Source of the DNA: Penelope pileata
Lineage: Eukaryota; Chordata; Aves; Galliformes; Cracidae
Direction: 5' to 3'
DNA: 64,000 nt
NCBI GenBank assembly: GCA_013396635.1
Contig: WBMW01000577.1
Span: forward strand, 1,423,979 to 1,487,978
Notes under the pieces: generated by a model
What the model was told of the DNA's origin: nothing
The model's database searches: none
Seen by the model: only the letters and a program-made list of their open reading frames with translations
Shown here: one piece after another, positions 1-13,700 of the stretch
Layout of the letters: each line of letters begins with the position of its first letter
How positions within the stretch are numbered: the stretch's first letter is position 1
Position numbers and translations under genes: made by a program

Positions 1-3000
1 AACACAGTAAAGGTTAAGTTATTTAACCTAGCAAGGTAAAATCAGTTGTGAGCTGTAAGAAATAGGAAAAGCTCCTTGCAGGTTTAAAATCAAGGAGATT
101 CAAAATTAAGATCTCAGCTAAAATTATAGAAAGTCATCAATGTGCCAGCATTATAATGCAATTGTACGCACCCCAACAAACATTACTAAGATGGCCCAAT
201 ATTTCCTACAAATTTCATTTGAAATTATCCAACATTTTATTCTGGTTTGATAATGTTTGATTTTTTCCTAACAAAAGTATTTGTGTACATAGCTATTATA
301 TATGATAGACCCTTAGTTCTTTCACTTCTAAACAGGAAATTACACTGCAGGTGTTTCTTCCAAGATCTCTGATGAGGCTGACACATTTGTGTAAATATGC
401 CTGTATATACACATATGTGTGCATGTATAGCTGTTGTTAAAACCTGTGGTTTTTACACTTGTATTTCTTTGTGACTAGATTTGTTCACACCTGACAAGCC
501 CCTTTAGCAGAAAGACAATAATAAATTCCCCTTTGCAAACATCTGCTTTGTCTGAGCTACTTAATCACCATTACAGTCTTCCTGGTTCTTTGCTAGCCTA
601 CCTTAATTAACATTAATTATATATTAGTAAGATTATTCTGTGGTAGACATAACAGAGCTATTCTAGCCAGACTATAGACAGATCAAAGTGGGTATTTAGT
701 TGTACTTTAAAGCTCTAGAAATATGAATTTTATATAATGCTATTGAAGCTAAGAGGGCTAGGAGTACATCGTGTGGGTCTCTGTCCCCACGAAGGCACAT
801 GAGATAACATCCTGACAGGAAACCCCCAGGCAAATACACACGCAGTGGTGAAAGAAGATGCTTTTTGAGTTTCACATTACTCTTTCTCCCTCCTCTCACG
901 CGTTGGTTCTCAGCGGACAAACAGATGAGTGCAGACGAGCACATTTCAGGTAGTTGTAGGTTGCTTGTTTAGAAGCTGAGAAGACAATGCTGGGCCTCAT
1001 TGCTGAGCTAGCTTCACGAGCCAGAAGCATCGAAGATCTCCTCAGAAGACATCAGACTTTGCCTGAGAGAGATCTCTGCACCAGGGCCAGTTGCCATGAG
1101 AGCATGGAGAAGACAACAGACCACCTCCAAAGAAATTGGTGGAATAACACAGAAGTCCTTGTAAAGGCTGCCATGCTTCTGCTTTGCTCCCAGGCTGGCA
1201 GGCAGCAAAGGCAGCCCATGCTGCTGGAAGCCTGAGCTGCAAAGTCTGCTGGTTCTTAGGAGATAAGCACAGAAATTAAGCAAGGTGTAGACCTTCCTGT
1301 TACAAGGGAAGCAACCAAGTTCATGTATCAATGACTACATTGTACTATCTATGGTCAAGGATATTGCCAGACACTACAGGAAACTCATGGTCTCCTCTGC
1401 TGGTAAGCTGCCTACTTCAGGTATCCAGAGATGAGACATCAGGGAGTGAGGAGCTATTGAGAGCAGGCACAAGCTATGGAAGAATGGCTGGAACCAGCTG
1501 GAGCATCTTTGCATATCTGCAAATAAGGATTTTACCCACCTCTTAGAAGTGCAGTACAAACAGCTGAGCACTCAAGGCCCCTTCTGCCATTTCTCCCACT
1601 GGCTCCTCATACAAATAATTTTAAATTTATTATAGTGCATTGATTCTGCTGCTCTCCAGTAATCATTCAGTGTCATTCTTCCCAAGAAAGGTAGTTGGTC
1701 AATATTAAACAGTGTGACCAGGGAATCAAGGGCTTCTCCTTCTGCTCCCAGTTCCTGCACTGCCTCTCCCCATGCTATCTGCATCATTTCAGGCCTCTCT
1801 CTGTCCCTGTGCATACAAAAGACTGTAACACTTGTGCAGTTTGGAGAAACAGGACGGTTACATGTGATGCAAAAAGAACCCCATACAAATACCAAGAGTT
1901 TTAAGAGCAAGGAACTGTCTATATGCCATATGGCATTGATATTGATATATCAATAAACTCCTTGCTAAGTGCAACAGATGCTCGAGTCACACAATACAAT
2001 GCACTGTTGTGTCCTTTCTGTGAGCAATAAGCCAGATGCTTTTCCAAAACATATTGGCAGAAATATACTACTACACAGCCAGAGAAAGTAAAGTTTATCT
2101 CCATCACAGATGAGCCTCTAAAGAACTGTATTTTAAATCTTACTTTCCTAAAGCTGATTAATTTTGACAGAAGATTTACCCACTGATGGCTATCCAGATG
2201 ATCAAATACTTCTGGAACTGAGACTGATGTACCATCAAGGAATACGAAACTCCCCTAATGTCACAATTATATTTTTCTTATTTCTTTTTATAATACCATT
2301 AGACAAAGGAAACAAATTAGTGGTGCTCATTTTTCCTCCATTAACTATTTTTTTTTGTTTCTTTATGTTCTCTGTTCACTCCCATTTATCTTTCTTTTCA
2401 TTTCTCAAGAGAGCAAACAGTGCTAACCTGCTTTTCTGCTTTCCTCATTAAATATAATTTTAATTATTTTTTCTTCACCCCTACCCATTAGTTCTATAAA
2501 GTTCTCTTCCAGCTGCATATATTAACACCTCACTATTCTGATCATTCTCTGTTGCAAATATCATCACCTAATTTTGGCACTTGAATCTTTGCTCTTTGAT
2601 CCTCTAATTGGCATCTACTGCTGAATTCCTGTGGGGATTTGCTCTTTCACTACTAAACTCTTCAGTAGTACACATCACCAACCTCTAGGGCTCTGTATCT
2701 GTCTGTATTTGGCGGTGTGCTTTCACAAGACCATGTGGCCACTGAGAAGGGGTGACCCTGCCACCCCAGGGTCCCCGGGTTCGTGTTCCCACCCCACTGC
2801 TTGCAGCAGCTTTACCACTTGTGCAACTGCACACCCAGCCAGACCACAGCTATGCTTTCAGTTCTTTGGGCTTTCTTTGCTAATTTTTAGGAAGACATGA
2901 AAAAGCGTGCCCAAGGCAGGCAGAAGGGCTGCAAGTAAAGAGAGAATGGTGGGGCTGCATCCCCCAGCCTCAGGGCATACCGATGGGCTTACAGCATGCG

Positions 3001-6000
3001 CGAGGCTGCTGCCTGTGAGTGCAAAGCCCACACTGACGGGGAGAGACATGCATTTAATTTCTCTCCAGCTACCACTTTTCTCCTTAAATCACAATCACAA
3101 TTTTAGGCAGGCAATTAACTGCCCTTTGCAGGGAGAGGTTTGCTGTTTGCTTCACTGAACAATTGAACCTTGCCAGGCCTTCAGCTCAGTCACAACCAAA
3201 GCTCACTACAAGGAGAGGACACATCTCGCAGTCCTTAGTCAGTGGCTTCAATGGGAGCTTGGCTGGAGCGGGGGAGGGAAAAACGTTAACAAATAGGTCT
3301 AAAAATAAATGCGAGGGTTTCCTGACATTGTTTTTTTGTCTTCTGTATTCTCCTAATGAGGAAAAAAGAACAGTGGGATTCAAACCACATTTTAGTCTGT
3401 TGTTACTTGGGTTCCAAGAACGTCTGTACACCATAGGAGCGCTCAGACACCATGATGACCTTCACTTCTTCTGTTCCTGGATGCTGCAAGAGAGAAATCG
3501 CTCGCCATCCCTGATACCTCTTCAGATTACTTATCAGAGGGTTAGGTACCCAAAGACTTAACACTCTATGGGTTATTTTTCCTCCAAAACCTCAATCAGT
3601 TTCTTCTGTAAAAGAAACCAGTGTGTTACATTTATAGGTAACATCTTAAACTCTTACGTGTCAGAGAATATAATGAAAGCTCTAATTGCTTCTTTCAGTA
3701 TCTTCAGAGAACCTGTCAGAATTTCTCCCACATCTGCAGCAGCCAAATAAGCAACTTTTCTAGCAATGTATCTATCTATGTCATAGGACAGGCTTGAAAA
3801 AGAAGCAGCAATATTGATCTTGCAGAAATCTATACAAAAACTATTTAGGTTCATCTATCTTGAATACCATAATTACAGAGCATAGCTCTGGCCATTAGAT
3901 TCCTTGATACATGCTGAAAGTTAGTAGTGTGAGTATTTACTTTCTCCTTCTGGCAAAAGTATCTCATTGCAAATTGCCCTAAAGATATTCAGAGAAATCC
4001 ACAAGTTTTTCTAATGGTTTACAAAAGCAAAGAGACTATTTTTTAGTTTTCTGTTATACAAGATACATATAATGGGCAAGCTCCACCGGGGTCTGGAGAT
4101 ATCCAGTGTCTTCTGATGGAGATACTGTGGTGAAATGAACAAACAAGACAAAAGTGCTGGGGCAGTTTATGCTGATGGCTCCCAAATGTGTGATGACACA
4201 GCTACAACTCCCTGCGTGCTAACTTCTGCAACAGCCCTGGGCTGCTTCCTTAGAGTCGTTAGAGTAGCAGGAAACTCTCTTCTATTGTATTCTCTCTCAA
4301 AAGAAAATGACTACAATTAAAAACAAAACCAAAATGAATAAAACAGAACCAGCAGGATGAACTTATTTACTGGTTTGGGCTGGCAGGGTGTTGATTTTCT
4401 TCTTTGGTGTTTTGTGACCAAAACAGTGCTGGTAACACACATTTAAGTTGTTGCTGTGCAGTGAAGTTGGGAGGGGACAAAGTCAGGACAGCTGATCCCA
4501 GCGGGGATATCCCATACCATATGACACTGGGATCAGCAATGAAAGCTGAGGGTAAGAAAGAGTAAGGGGAGACGTTGGGGAGGTGGTCAGAGTGATGGCA
4601 TTTGTCTTCCCAAGTAGCTTACATGTGATGGTGCCCTGCTTTCCTGGAAACGGCTGAACATCTGCCTGCCAATGGGAAGTAGGGAATGAATTTCTTATTT
4701 TACTTTGCCTGCACTTGCGTCTTTTGCTTTACCTGTCAAACTCTCTTTATTTTGACCCATGAGTATTCTCTCTTCTGCCCTTTCAATTCTCTCCCCCGGC
4801 CCACTGGTGGGGATTGAGCAAGTTGCTGTGTGGGGCTCAGCTGCCTACCAGCATCAGCACACCACAACTTATTTAATCTTTTTTGCTATTCCAGTCACCC
4901 TTGACTCCATTTCATGGAGTTTAAGATCCCAAAGGATTGCTGGTTCACCTTGTCTGACCTTCAGTGCACAAAGGAAAGTATAATTCACTCAGCCTTGGGC
5001 TATTCCTCATGGCACTCCCAGGCATTTTGCCATAATTGCAAAACAAAACCACTCCAGGAAAACTATCTGCCTGCCCTTTCCTCTTCATGTGGTCAGCTTT
5101 GCACAACAGTCAGAAGCTACCTCCTTCACACCTTGGATGCCTCCCAACAGCCAGCTGGATTGGACTTCTATGCACTATTACACCTACAAATTTTTCTCTG
5201 ATTATAAGATAATACAAATATCTTTCTAAAGCTGTAACACAACATAGGAAGATAAGTATATCTCAAGCCTGTCCAGCACTCTCTTCCATTTATCTCCCCT
5301 TGCTTCCACTGATGACTGCAGAACATACCTCCTTGTCCGGGCTTCCTCACCCTGCTAGATTTTTCTGAACTACTTTTGCATCAGGTTTCTGCCATGGTGC
5401 TTACAGATACGCTGCTGCACATTTGGCGTTTTCTAGAAATCACTTTACTGAATTTTTGTAAGTCCATGAGGTGATTCGGATAGCCCCATAAGAGCACCAC
5501 GAGGTTGTAAATAAGGCAATAGTGGCCATCTGCAATTTTATTTCTCTGTCCTGCAGTTTCGGTGAAGATCCAAAGGAGAATTAGGAATGGGACAGATTCT
5601 GCTGAGATCCCACATTCTTTTGGCCTGAGTGAGCAACTATCCATCACCACCCTGACTTCTGCTAGGTGGCAATTAGGGAGCCCAAGGCCACAGTGCTGTG
5701 TTACCTCTCACTCTTTTAACCTTCAGTTCCCACACGTTGAATCACGCTGCTATTATTTGTTAGGGGACAGAGTGCCTTGATCACAAGATGAAGATGCTAT
5801 CAGCATTATTTCTGTGTACATATCCTGTTTTGGTCTTTTTCTTTTAGGTTCTGCCCTCCCTGTGGCTTCTCCCTGACCTTACCCCTTGGTCTGTGTGAGT
5901 GCCTCTGGTTATTGTGCGTCTACGTTCATATGCTTTCCTGTTATTGCTTTACCTTGATCTGCTGCATGTGCTCCCAGCAGACAAAATACAAGTTGGAGAG

Positions 6001-6340
6001 AGAAGAGGTTTTAGTCAAAATGCATTGATTAGTAAGACTAGTTTATCTGAGGGTCAGGGGAATGAAAAAGGCCTCAAAACCAAAAACTGTACGGGATATA
6101 ACAGATGAGTATGTCCACAGCTTCCCCCTGTCATTCTTCTGAGGTAGTTATCACAGCAGTTCAACTTACAGAGAAGATCTGAGTGTTCTCCTTCACTACT
6201 CTGTTCTGTGAGAATTAGCTCAGGAAAGTGGCTAGCTACTACATAAACTGTTTTGATTTGTTTTTGTTTTGGAGTTTTTTGTTTGATTGGTTTATCAGTT
6301 GGCTTTGTTTTGTTTTTTAAATATGGCAATAAATCAGAAA
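1..6340. other. Intergenic sequence, no gene recognised
   Basis: AT-rich DNA with only short open frames on both strands and no recognised repeat. The frames have no domain resemblance and overlap each other. An untranslated exon of a neighbouring gene could not be excluded. Confidence 0.7.
6251..6318. repeat. T/G-rich low-complexity tract
   Basis: The segment is made almost only of T and G in runs such as 'ttttgatttgtttttgtttt' and 'tttgttttgttttttaaa'. It lies immediately to the left of the minus-strand CR1 at 6341. Confidence 0.8.
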
Positions 6341-6650
6341 TTATAGTCGTTCATTTGAAAGGGACCTACAAAGATCATGAAGTCCTGACCACCTCAGGGC
6401 TAGCCAAAAGTTAAAGCAGATTATTGAGGGCATCGTCCAAATGCCTCTTGAACCTGACAGGTACAGGGCATCAGCCACCTCTCTAGGAAGCCTCTTCCAG
6501 TGTTTGACCACCATCATGGTAAAGAAATTTTTCCTATTGTCCAGCCTGAACCTACTCGGGTGCAGATTTGTGCTATTCCCATGCCTCCTACCGTCAGTTA
6601 CCAGGCAGTTGTCTCCTCTGCACTGATCCCTTCTCCACACCCTGCTCATC
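6341..6650 (-). mobile_element. CR1 LINE fragment, 3' part
   Basis: Read on the minus strand this is the end of a CR1 element: the plus strand shows gaaagggacctacaaagatc followed by the typical 'gccaaaagttaaagca', 'aatgcctcttgaac' and 'ctaggaagcctcttcc' blocks. The minus-strand frame still reads VVKHWKRLPREVADA, which matches the C-terminal tail of CR1 ORF2 (endonuclease/reverse transcriptase). The copy is 5'-truncated, as most CR1 insertions are, and is diverged enough to be inactive. It abuts a T/G-rich tract on its left. Confidence 0.88.
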
Positions 6651-7357
6651 TCCTGATGATATAATTACTTGATCAAACCCCAACAACATGAGCTTTTACA
6701 GTAAGGACAGAACTGGGAGCAGAACATTTTTGGAGGCTCAGCATGGGTTACAGACATTCTGTGTCGTGAGAAAAGACGAGTCTGAAGTCTGATCATGTTC
6801 AAGAAATGTTGAAAAGTTTCCATGAGAATTATATTGTTCACAAAAAAAAAAATCTAGTCCCATCTCTGATGAAAATCATAGCATGAGAAACATCATTCCA
6901 TTCAGATTAATGACTCTGTAAAGGCAGAAGCATCAAAGACTTAGTGGAAGCCATGAAGGACTTTGTTGTTAATTCTGCATTAAATATTCTGCATTGTACA
7001 GTATGGAATAAAATGAATGGACAGACAGACAGATCTTGGCCTGTTGATCAGAGAACCAGGCTCGCTTCCAGAGTCACCACTGCCCATCTTCAGGAACATA
7101 CTTTTACTTCCTCGTGTTTCTTTCTATTTTCTATTCCAGCTAGAAAATGCCTTGGTTCTTCAGGGCCAGCAGCAATAAACCATTACTTTTGATGTTAATG
7201 TTTGAGATCAAATTAAGAACACATGAGGCCAGTAGATTCACAGAGAAAATATTATATTCTCCACAAAATTAGAATATAAAAATATCATATAAAAACAAAA
7301 ATTACAGAAGAATATAAAATTAGGGGAAAGGTATTCACCATAAAGCTATGAATGTAA

Positions 7358-7470
7358 TTTAAAGCTGGAACAGACCACTGTGATCGTCTAATTTGATCTC
7401 CTACAGGGCATTGACTAATAGAATTCCCTAAATTCTTGATTTAGAAATACAATTTGACAGAATTTATTAC
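7358..7470 (-). repeat. Ancient CR1-like remnant
   Basis: The phrase 'gctggaacagaccactgtga' followed by 'cgtctaatttgatctcctac' and 'agggcattgactaatagaat' resembles the reverse-complemented 3' end of old amniote CR1 copies, whose consensus has a similar 'gaccactgtgatcatctag' block. It is highly diverged, so the assignment rests on the spacing of short matches. Confidence 0.5.
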
Positions 7471-10400
7471 AAGCCTCTGACCAATTATCATCCTTACTAA
7501 TAAACTACATTTTTATCAGCTAAAAATGCAATAAAATATTGCATTTCTGTCTAGAATGCAAAATGGTAAAACAATGATTCCTTTTCTCATAAAACATTCA
7601 ATTTACAGGTTAAAATTCATATGTATTTTTAAATATGTAAATAGAGATTTTCATTCCTGTGACAGCCTTTAAAAATAGTCAAATATATGTACTGTTGGCA
7701 TTATTGAAAACCTGCGTAGAAATTCAGTTTGTATCCAAAGTCAGTTAATCTCTTTCCAAAACACATTGTAAATAACAATTGATTTGGTAACATTTTAAAA
7801 TTGTATTATCAAGAAAGTCAGACCTAAACGCACCATTTTAACTTGATTTGCCATTTCTCATTATCATTTTACTATTTATTTTGTCCCATTTTTCAATTGA
7901 ATGACTTAAGTATTGCCCTTGAGATGCTCCTATTTATAGCATATCTTAGAATTTATTAGGTTCACAAAAATTCAGTCGATGATGTTGACCTTTACAAGAA
8001 AGAATCACGCAGACTCCTTAATTCCATTTCACTGCATTGCAGTGGTAGCTATCTTTCTCCATTTTATCTAAACCTTACTTACTAATTCCACTAATCGAGG
8101 GCTGTCCCAAACCAGAGGACATCTTCAATCTTCATTTTCTTCATAGCTTCTTTATTAAATGCAAATGTTCTTTTGTAGCTTTCATTAAGACTTAAGATAA
8201 CAAGCTATCTAAGAAAAAAAGGTGCTAGTTAGTAAACTCCAAATAGAAGATATATTTGCAAAGGTAGAGAAGCCCTACCTTCCAGAAAAGCATGGCCAAA
8301 TTCCATCAAAGAATCAAAGTGAAAGAATGACCAACTGGGTCACCTTACACTAATGGGGTTATCTACTTCAAAATGAACAGAAAGTATAGGAACACTAGAA
8401 ATAATAGCATACCAGAAAAAAAAATCATGCAAAACTGAATTAACTTAGTAGATTATGAAGAGGTTAAATAAGATGTCAGCACAGGGGGGCACATACATCA
8501 CCGAAAAACTTCAGCATACAGAGCTGATAGTATGACACTGATTCACAGAAAAGAAGGTGATGGCAGGTTAATTAACCACATTTCACGTATCTGTGGAAAG
8601 ATCACGAAAGAAGCAGAGACCCAGAAATGGTAGTAAAAGCTGCTATATTTTAACTTTCAGAGCAGGAATAGGCATGGAGTTTGTTTGTAATTGCTGTTAC
8701 TAGCTGCTGTTTCATTCTGTCATTAAGGGGTATTTGCCCAGCAAGTAATGCCTGAACACAGAAGCTCATTTAAAAAATCAAGGGAAGCTAGGAGGATGGC
8801 AAGCCCAGGCAGAATGAGAATGTTTGTTCAACAAGAGCCAAATTTGAAAGCAAAAACTCCAGTGCAATGACAGAATGAACTTACCATTGCACACAATGGT
8901 AACTTTACCATTATCACAAGGAAATGTTGCCATGCAGAAGGATCAGCAGAGAGCACAGTTCCAGCATTTCTTTCCACTTTTTTACTGATTACAAAAGAGA
9001 CTGCAAAACTGTTTCCTCTCTGAAAACTAACATCCTTTCTATCCTGCAGAGTATCTCTGCTACCCAGAGTCACCCCATAACCTTGGTTGCAAGGAGAGCC
9101 ACTGGAACACATGTGGGAATTGGTAGCAAGGGGCGGGTGAGCCTCCTGGCTCTGGTGAGCCATCACAATGTGAATAAAGTGATATCCAGATCCAGACCCT
9201 GGAAAGCTCTCTTCCTTTCCAGCTTAGACAGACAAATCTATGGGTTTGCAGCATGTGTCTGCAGACAAATGGACACTGTACAGACTCTGGGGCACCTTTA
9301 TCCATCCCTGCAGAGTGCGGTACTCTGGGAGGTATCCAGCAATTGTAATAATCGAAATTATACTTCCTCATGTCTTCCCAGTGATAGTAAATCAGTTTAT
9401 TACTATACAAAATAGGGACAACAGATAAGGACCATTTCATTTTGTCATACACAGATTAAAACAGAGATCTGCAACAATAAATCTGCAATAGAAAATAGGA
9501 GGCAGGAATGTATCCTTCTAGATTATATTTATCAGTTAAGACTCCCGCAGCTGCTGGTACAGAGGAGCTAGCTTGTGGTGTTGCACTATTCACCTCCTCA
9601 ACCTGAGAGTGGGAATTTTCCAGAAAGGACAGCACTTTCTCAGCTTATACGATCAAAGACGGCTGTCCCTGATGTCATTTTTTACACATTTGGAAAATCT
9701 CCTTTTCTATATGGGTTTGCCACTTCATCTTCTGTGACATGTCACATGTCAGTGTGAAAAACTGGGTTATTTTCCTTTCCATTCATCACTGGGGTGTCCA
9801 TGGTGTATCCATTGGATTCTTCAGCTACTTTTCCTGTGAGGGGTATTTCTAGGGGGCTGAAAAGGAAAGGAGGGTGAAATTTGTTATCTTGTAGACAAAA
9901 GTCTCTGGAGTGTGCTATTTATGGGACACATCTACCTTCTCACTGACCTTGCCTCCTTTGCAAATTTATCTATCTATTAGAATTTATTAACTATGAATAC
10001 CTTAGGCTCCAGGTGCATTACAAAGTGTCTAGAAAACATATTATAATAAAATATCCAAACAGCATGTCCAGATAATGCCTGCAATGTCCCCATATGTCTC
10101 ACTACACAGATCACACAACTCAGTACGTCCTGGTGATATGACCTGCAGTAGGTATCATCAGCTATACTCATTAGCATCTAACATGGGACAAAAAGGCAAG
10201 CTACTAATAAGTGCTTTCAGTTTTCTAACTGTTCTGTTTGCTATTTAAGAACATAATATTTTAATTAAGATTTTTTTTCCCCATTATGGAAATAATTTTG
10301 AAGCAACTTTCCTCCTGGTTGCTTAAGCAGGTTCATTACAATGCAGTGCAATTTACCCAGCTGGACAGGTCTGCAGGTGGCCAGAAACCCATTAGAGAGG

Positions 10401-10695
10401 TATCTACCTACTACAGGGGAAACTAATATTCAGGAGACAGGAAATCTCACTGGGACTTCGATTTTGCCAGGCATTAACACAGTTGACTGGGTAGCAGGTG
10501 GCTGGAAGCATAAATTTCCCTGTAACTTATTTATTAGGGGTCCCTTGCCTCCCTCCTTCTAGAATTATAACATGCTCTTGGCATTGATAAACCCCAGCAA
10601 GGGCACACTGTAAAGACACAAGTAGCAAAGACCTGATAAATATTTTTTATCTGTTTGACCTAAACTCTTTGAGCCAAATTGAGGCCCTGTGTAGA

Positions 10696-10710
10696 TTTTT
10701 TTTTTTTTTT
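10696..10710. repeat. Homopolymer T15
   Basis: Fifteen consecutive T follow 'gtgtaga'. No adjacent retroposon was recognised, so it is recorded only as a simple repeat. Confidence 0.9.
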
Positions 10711-13700
10711 CAGAGAGGGAAAAATAAAGTATTCTTATGATGCAAACCTCCTCGTTTAGAAATAATATATAGCAGCCTGTCTTCTTCAACAGAATAAGAG
10801 TCAAAGACAAATTATAGTATTCTGTAACAGCTCCAAGCCTCTTTTCAGCCAGCTCTCTGTTTGGAAAGCTCTCCATCATCTTTTTTCTTATGCCATAACC
10901 TGCTTTTCTTCTGCGACCTTTTTCCCTCTCTCTCTGTATGTTTCCATGATGTTTTCTATCCCACTGATACCCTAGCCCCTCTGCTCATTCCCACGAAAAT
11001 TGTTTGAGCCACATATGCCTGTGAGCTGTTTGTATGTTTCAGTTATCTAGTGCCACAAAGGGGCCCATCTGCAGTTTGCAGTGCTCAGGAAGAAAAGCTC
11101 AGCACCACACACACCAGCTCTAAAGAGGTTTGCTTCTGTGCACAGTGCGAACATAGAAAAGAATATTTTCTATTTGTTCATCTCCTTCTCTTGTTTTCTT
11201 TATTGTTTAAGGGACAACTGGGAGGAAAAGAATAGAAAACTCTCTCATGAGTTCTTTGGAGCCAGTTCAAATTCCCTAGAATATTCTGAAAAATTCAGCG
11301 TTAATCCACAAATACCAAAGCCTGTACAATTGGACCACATCACAGATGTAGTAGCTTGTGTATCAGCACTGCAACACCCTCATTTCCATGGCACACTCAC
11401 CTCTTTTGCCAGAGCAATGGTGAAAAGTTACATTCATACAGATTTTCTCACAGTTGCCTCCAGACAACCCCACATTCCCCATTCAGCCCCTCCAATTGCC
11501 AGGCTTGGGTGGCTTAGGGTTTGTGTGGGATGTGACTGGGTAATCCATGATGAGAGCCCTGCACTGCCTTAGGGCTGCCTCAGCCCCATATTCTGACTCA
11601 CACCATCTGATACACCACTACCACATGTGCTGCAGAAAGCAGTCCTGGAGAGGCCTGGGAGAGCTGCAGCATTCATCCTTCAAGCACAAAACTCTTCTGA
11701 AAATACATTGCCTTATGCAAATCAAAGCAATACTTCTCCCTGCCCACTCCCTGCTAACACCCACACATCTTTTCCTGGAACTTGTAGTCTCCAAGTAAGC
11801 AACAGATGAAGTGGATACAATTACTGTAAGTGATTTGGAGAATGGAAGTGGGTCTTATGTCTGCTTTTAAGGAATTTCATTAATAAGTAAACATAGCCAT
11901 AAATACTTTGAATAAAACAGAGACAAGACCTGCATTTCAACCACGTAGGAGCAAGAACAGCATGAAAGGCTTTCTTTCCAAACACTTCCTGTAAATTATA
12001 TGTGGGAGAGCTGCATAAACCTTCTTTGACATGGTTTAGCCATATGCTGTGATTTCCTGTTAAAATATTCACATACAATTAAGTATCCACAGGCAGAGAG
12101 GAACAGAGATCATGGAGATGCAGGAGGAGTCTGCACAGGAACAAACTCCTTCACCCTCACAACACAAATTATAAAAATCTCTAAAACAGATGATGTAAAT
12201 TCAATCTGCTGAAAGCTGGATTTAGCTTATTGCCGTTTCCTTTGTCCTTTCTCCTAAATTATTCCAACTTTTCTCTATTAAAGTCTGCACACAGAAAACA
12301 AATCATTTCACTTTTTTTTTCATTTTCTCAGCCCTTTAGTACCACACACCGTTACCAGACAAATCCTGCAGGCTCTATTCACACACATCTCATCTTAATG
12401 AGTGTAAGGCCTTTTAAATTGAACTGTTAAATAATAACAACCACAGATATACAGTATTGCAATAAACTCTTATCAGACATTCAGACATTATGGCAATAAG
12501 AGACTAGATGAGTAGAAAGACACTGTTAAAGCCACTTAAAACACAATTAGAAAGGAAACGTCTTCTTAAAAAGTTGTCTTCTAAAAACATAACAAAAAAA
12601 GCAAACAAAAACCCCACTCTTTCTTCAGAACCTTCAGGTCTTCGCCTTCCTTCCACACGGGAAGGGAAAGGGCCATTTTGCACCTTCTTGACTCCAAGGA
12701 AAACATCTCTATCAAAATCAGTGGCTCCTGCATTTGGCCCCAGAACATTCTCCTCACAGCTGTGCTGTACAAATGAGCACCATTCCCCTTTGGAGCACAG
12801 GGCACAAACACGTGTCTCCCAACACCCACACATAGCAGGACTGAGGTATGAGAAGGGGTCACCTCATGTGGCCATGGGTGGCTCTGAGCTGGGCCTTCTG
12901 GGCACTCTGGCACTGCCCAGCCCTGAGACCTGGAAGGCCGGGGCAAAGTGTCCTGGTCTGCTGGGTACAGACAGACTCCACAGCATTTCCCTCTGCTCAG
13001 AGCACACTTTGGGGCGGGCAGTGTGCTTGGATCCTGTTGTGTTCAGAGCCAGGGAGCAGCACTCGTGTTCCCCCTTGAGAGCCACTGGGCACAACTTGCA
13101 GTCAGGACTGGGAGCAGCTCCCAGGGCCTCTTCTGCTCCTTCTCCCACACATCCTGCATTTCCCAGCGTGTGGTGGCTCTGCAGGAGGGTCAGAGAGCTG
13201 CCTTGCTCAGACTGTCCTGGAGGCCAGTGGTGCAGGCCATAGCCCGGGAAGGAGCAGATGCTTCCTGAGGAACTGCCCTGTTTCTGAGCAGCATCCTGTG
13301 CAGCTCCAGGGTAAGCAAGGGACTTTATATCCTCAGCAACCGGGCACCTACCTGGAAAAAAACAGTGTTGTACTTAATTCCAGATCACCAACACATTAAC
13401 TGTAAATGCAGCCATGTGTTGGGCACAGGTTCACCATCCTGGGACATAGTGTGGTGCTGACTGGTCTCAGAGCATTCTGTTCCATGTACAGGAGCCCTAC
13501 ATCAACTCACGTAAGCTATTAAGCCCCCAGTTTAAACAGTGGAAAAAACACTTCATTCACATGTGCTACATAGCTCTTTAGGGATACTCTGTCTTGTGGT
13601 TACAAATGCCCATGCACCTAATTTCAGAAACCTGAATTCCCCCTGCCAAGACTGAACATCCACTCACAAGGCTTTTCTCTGCATAGAAAGTGATGGCAAG

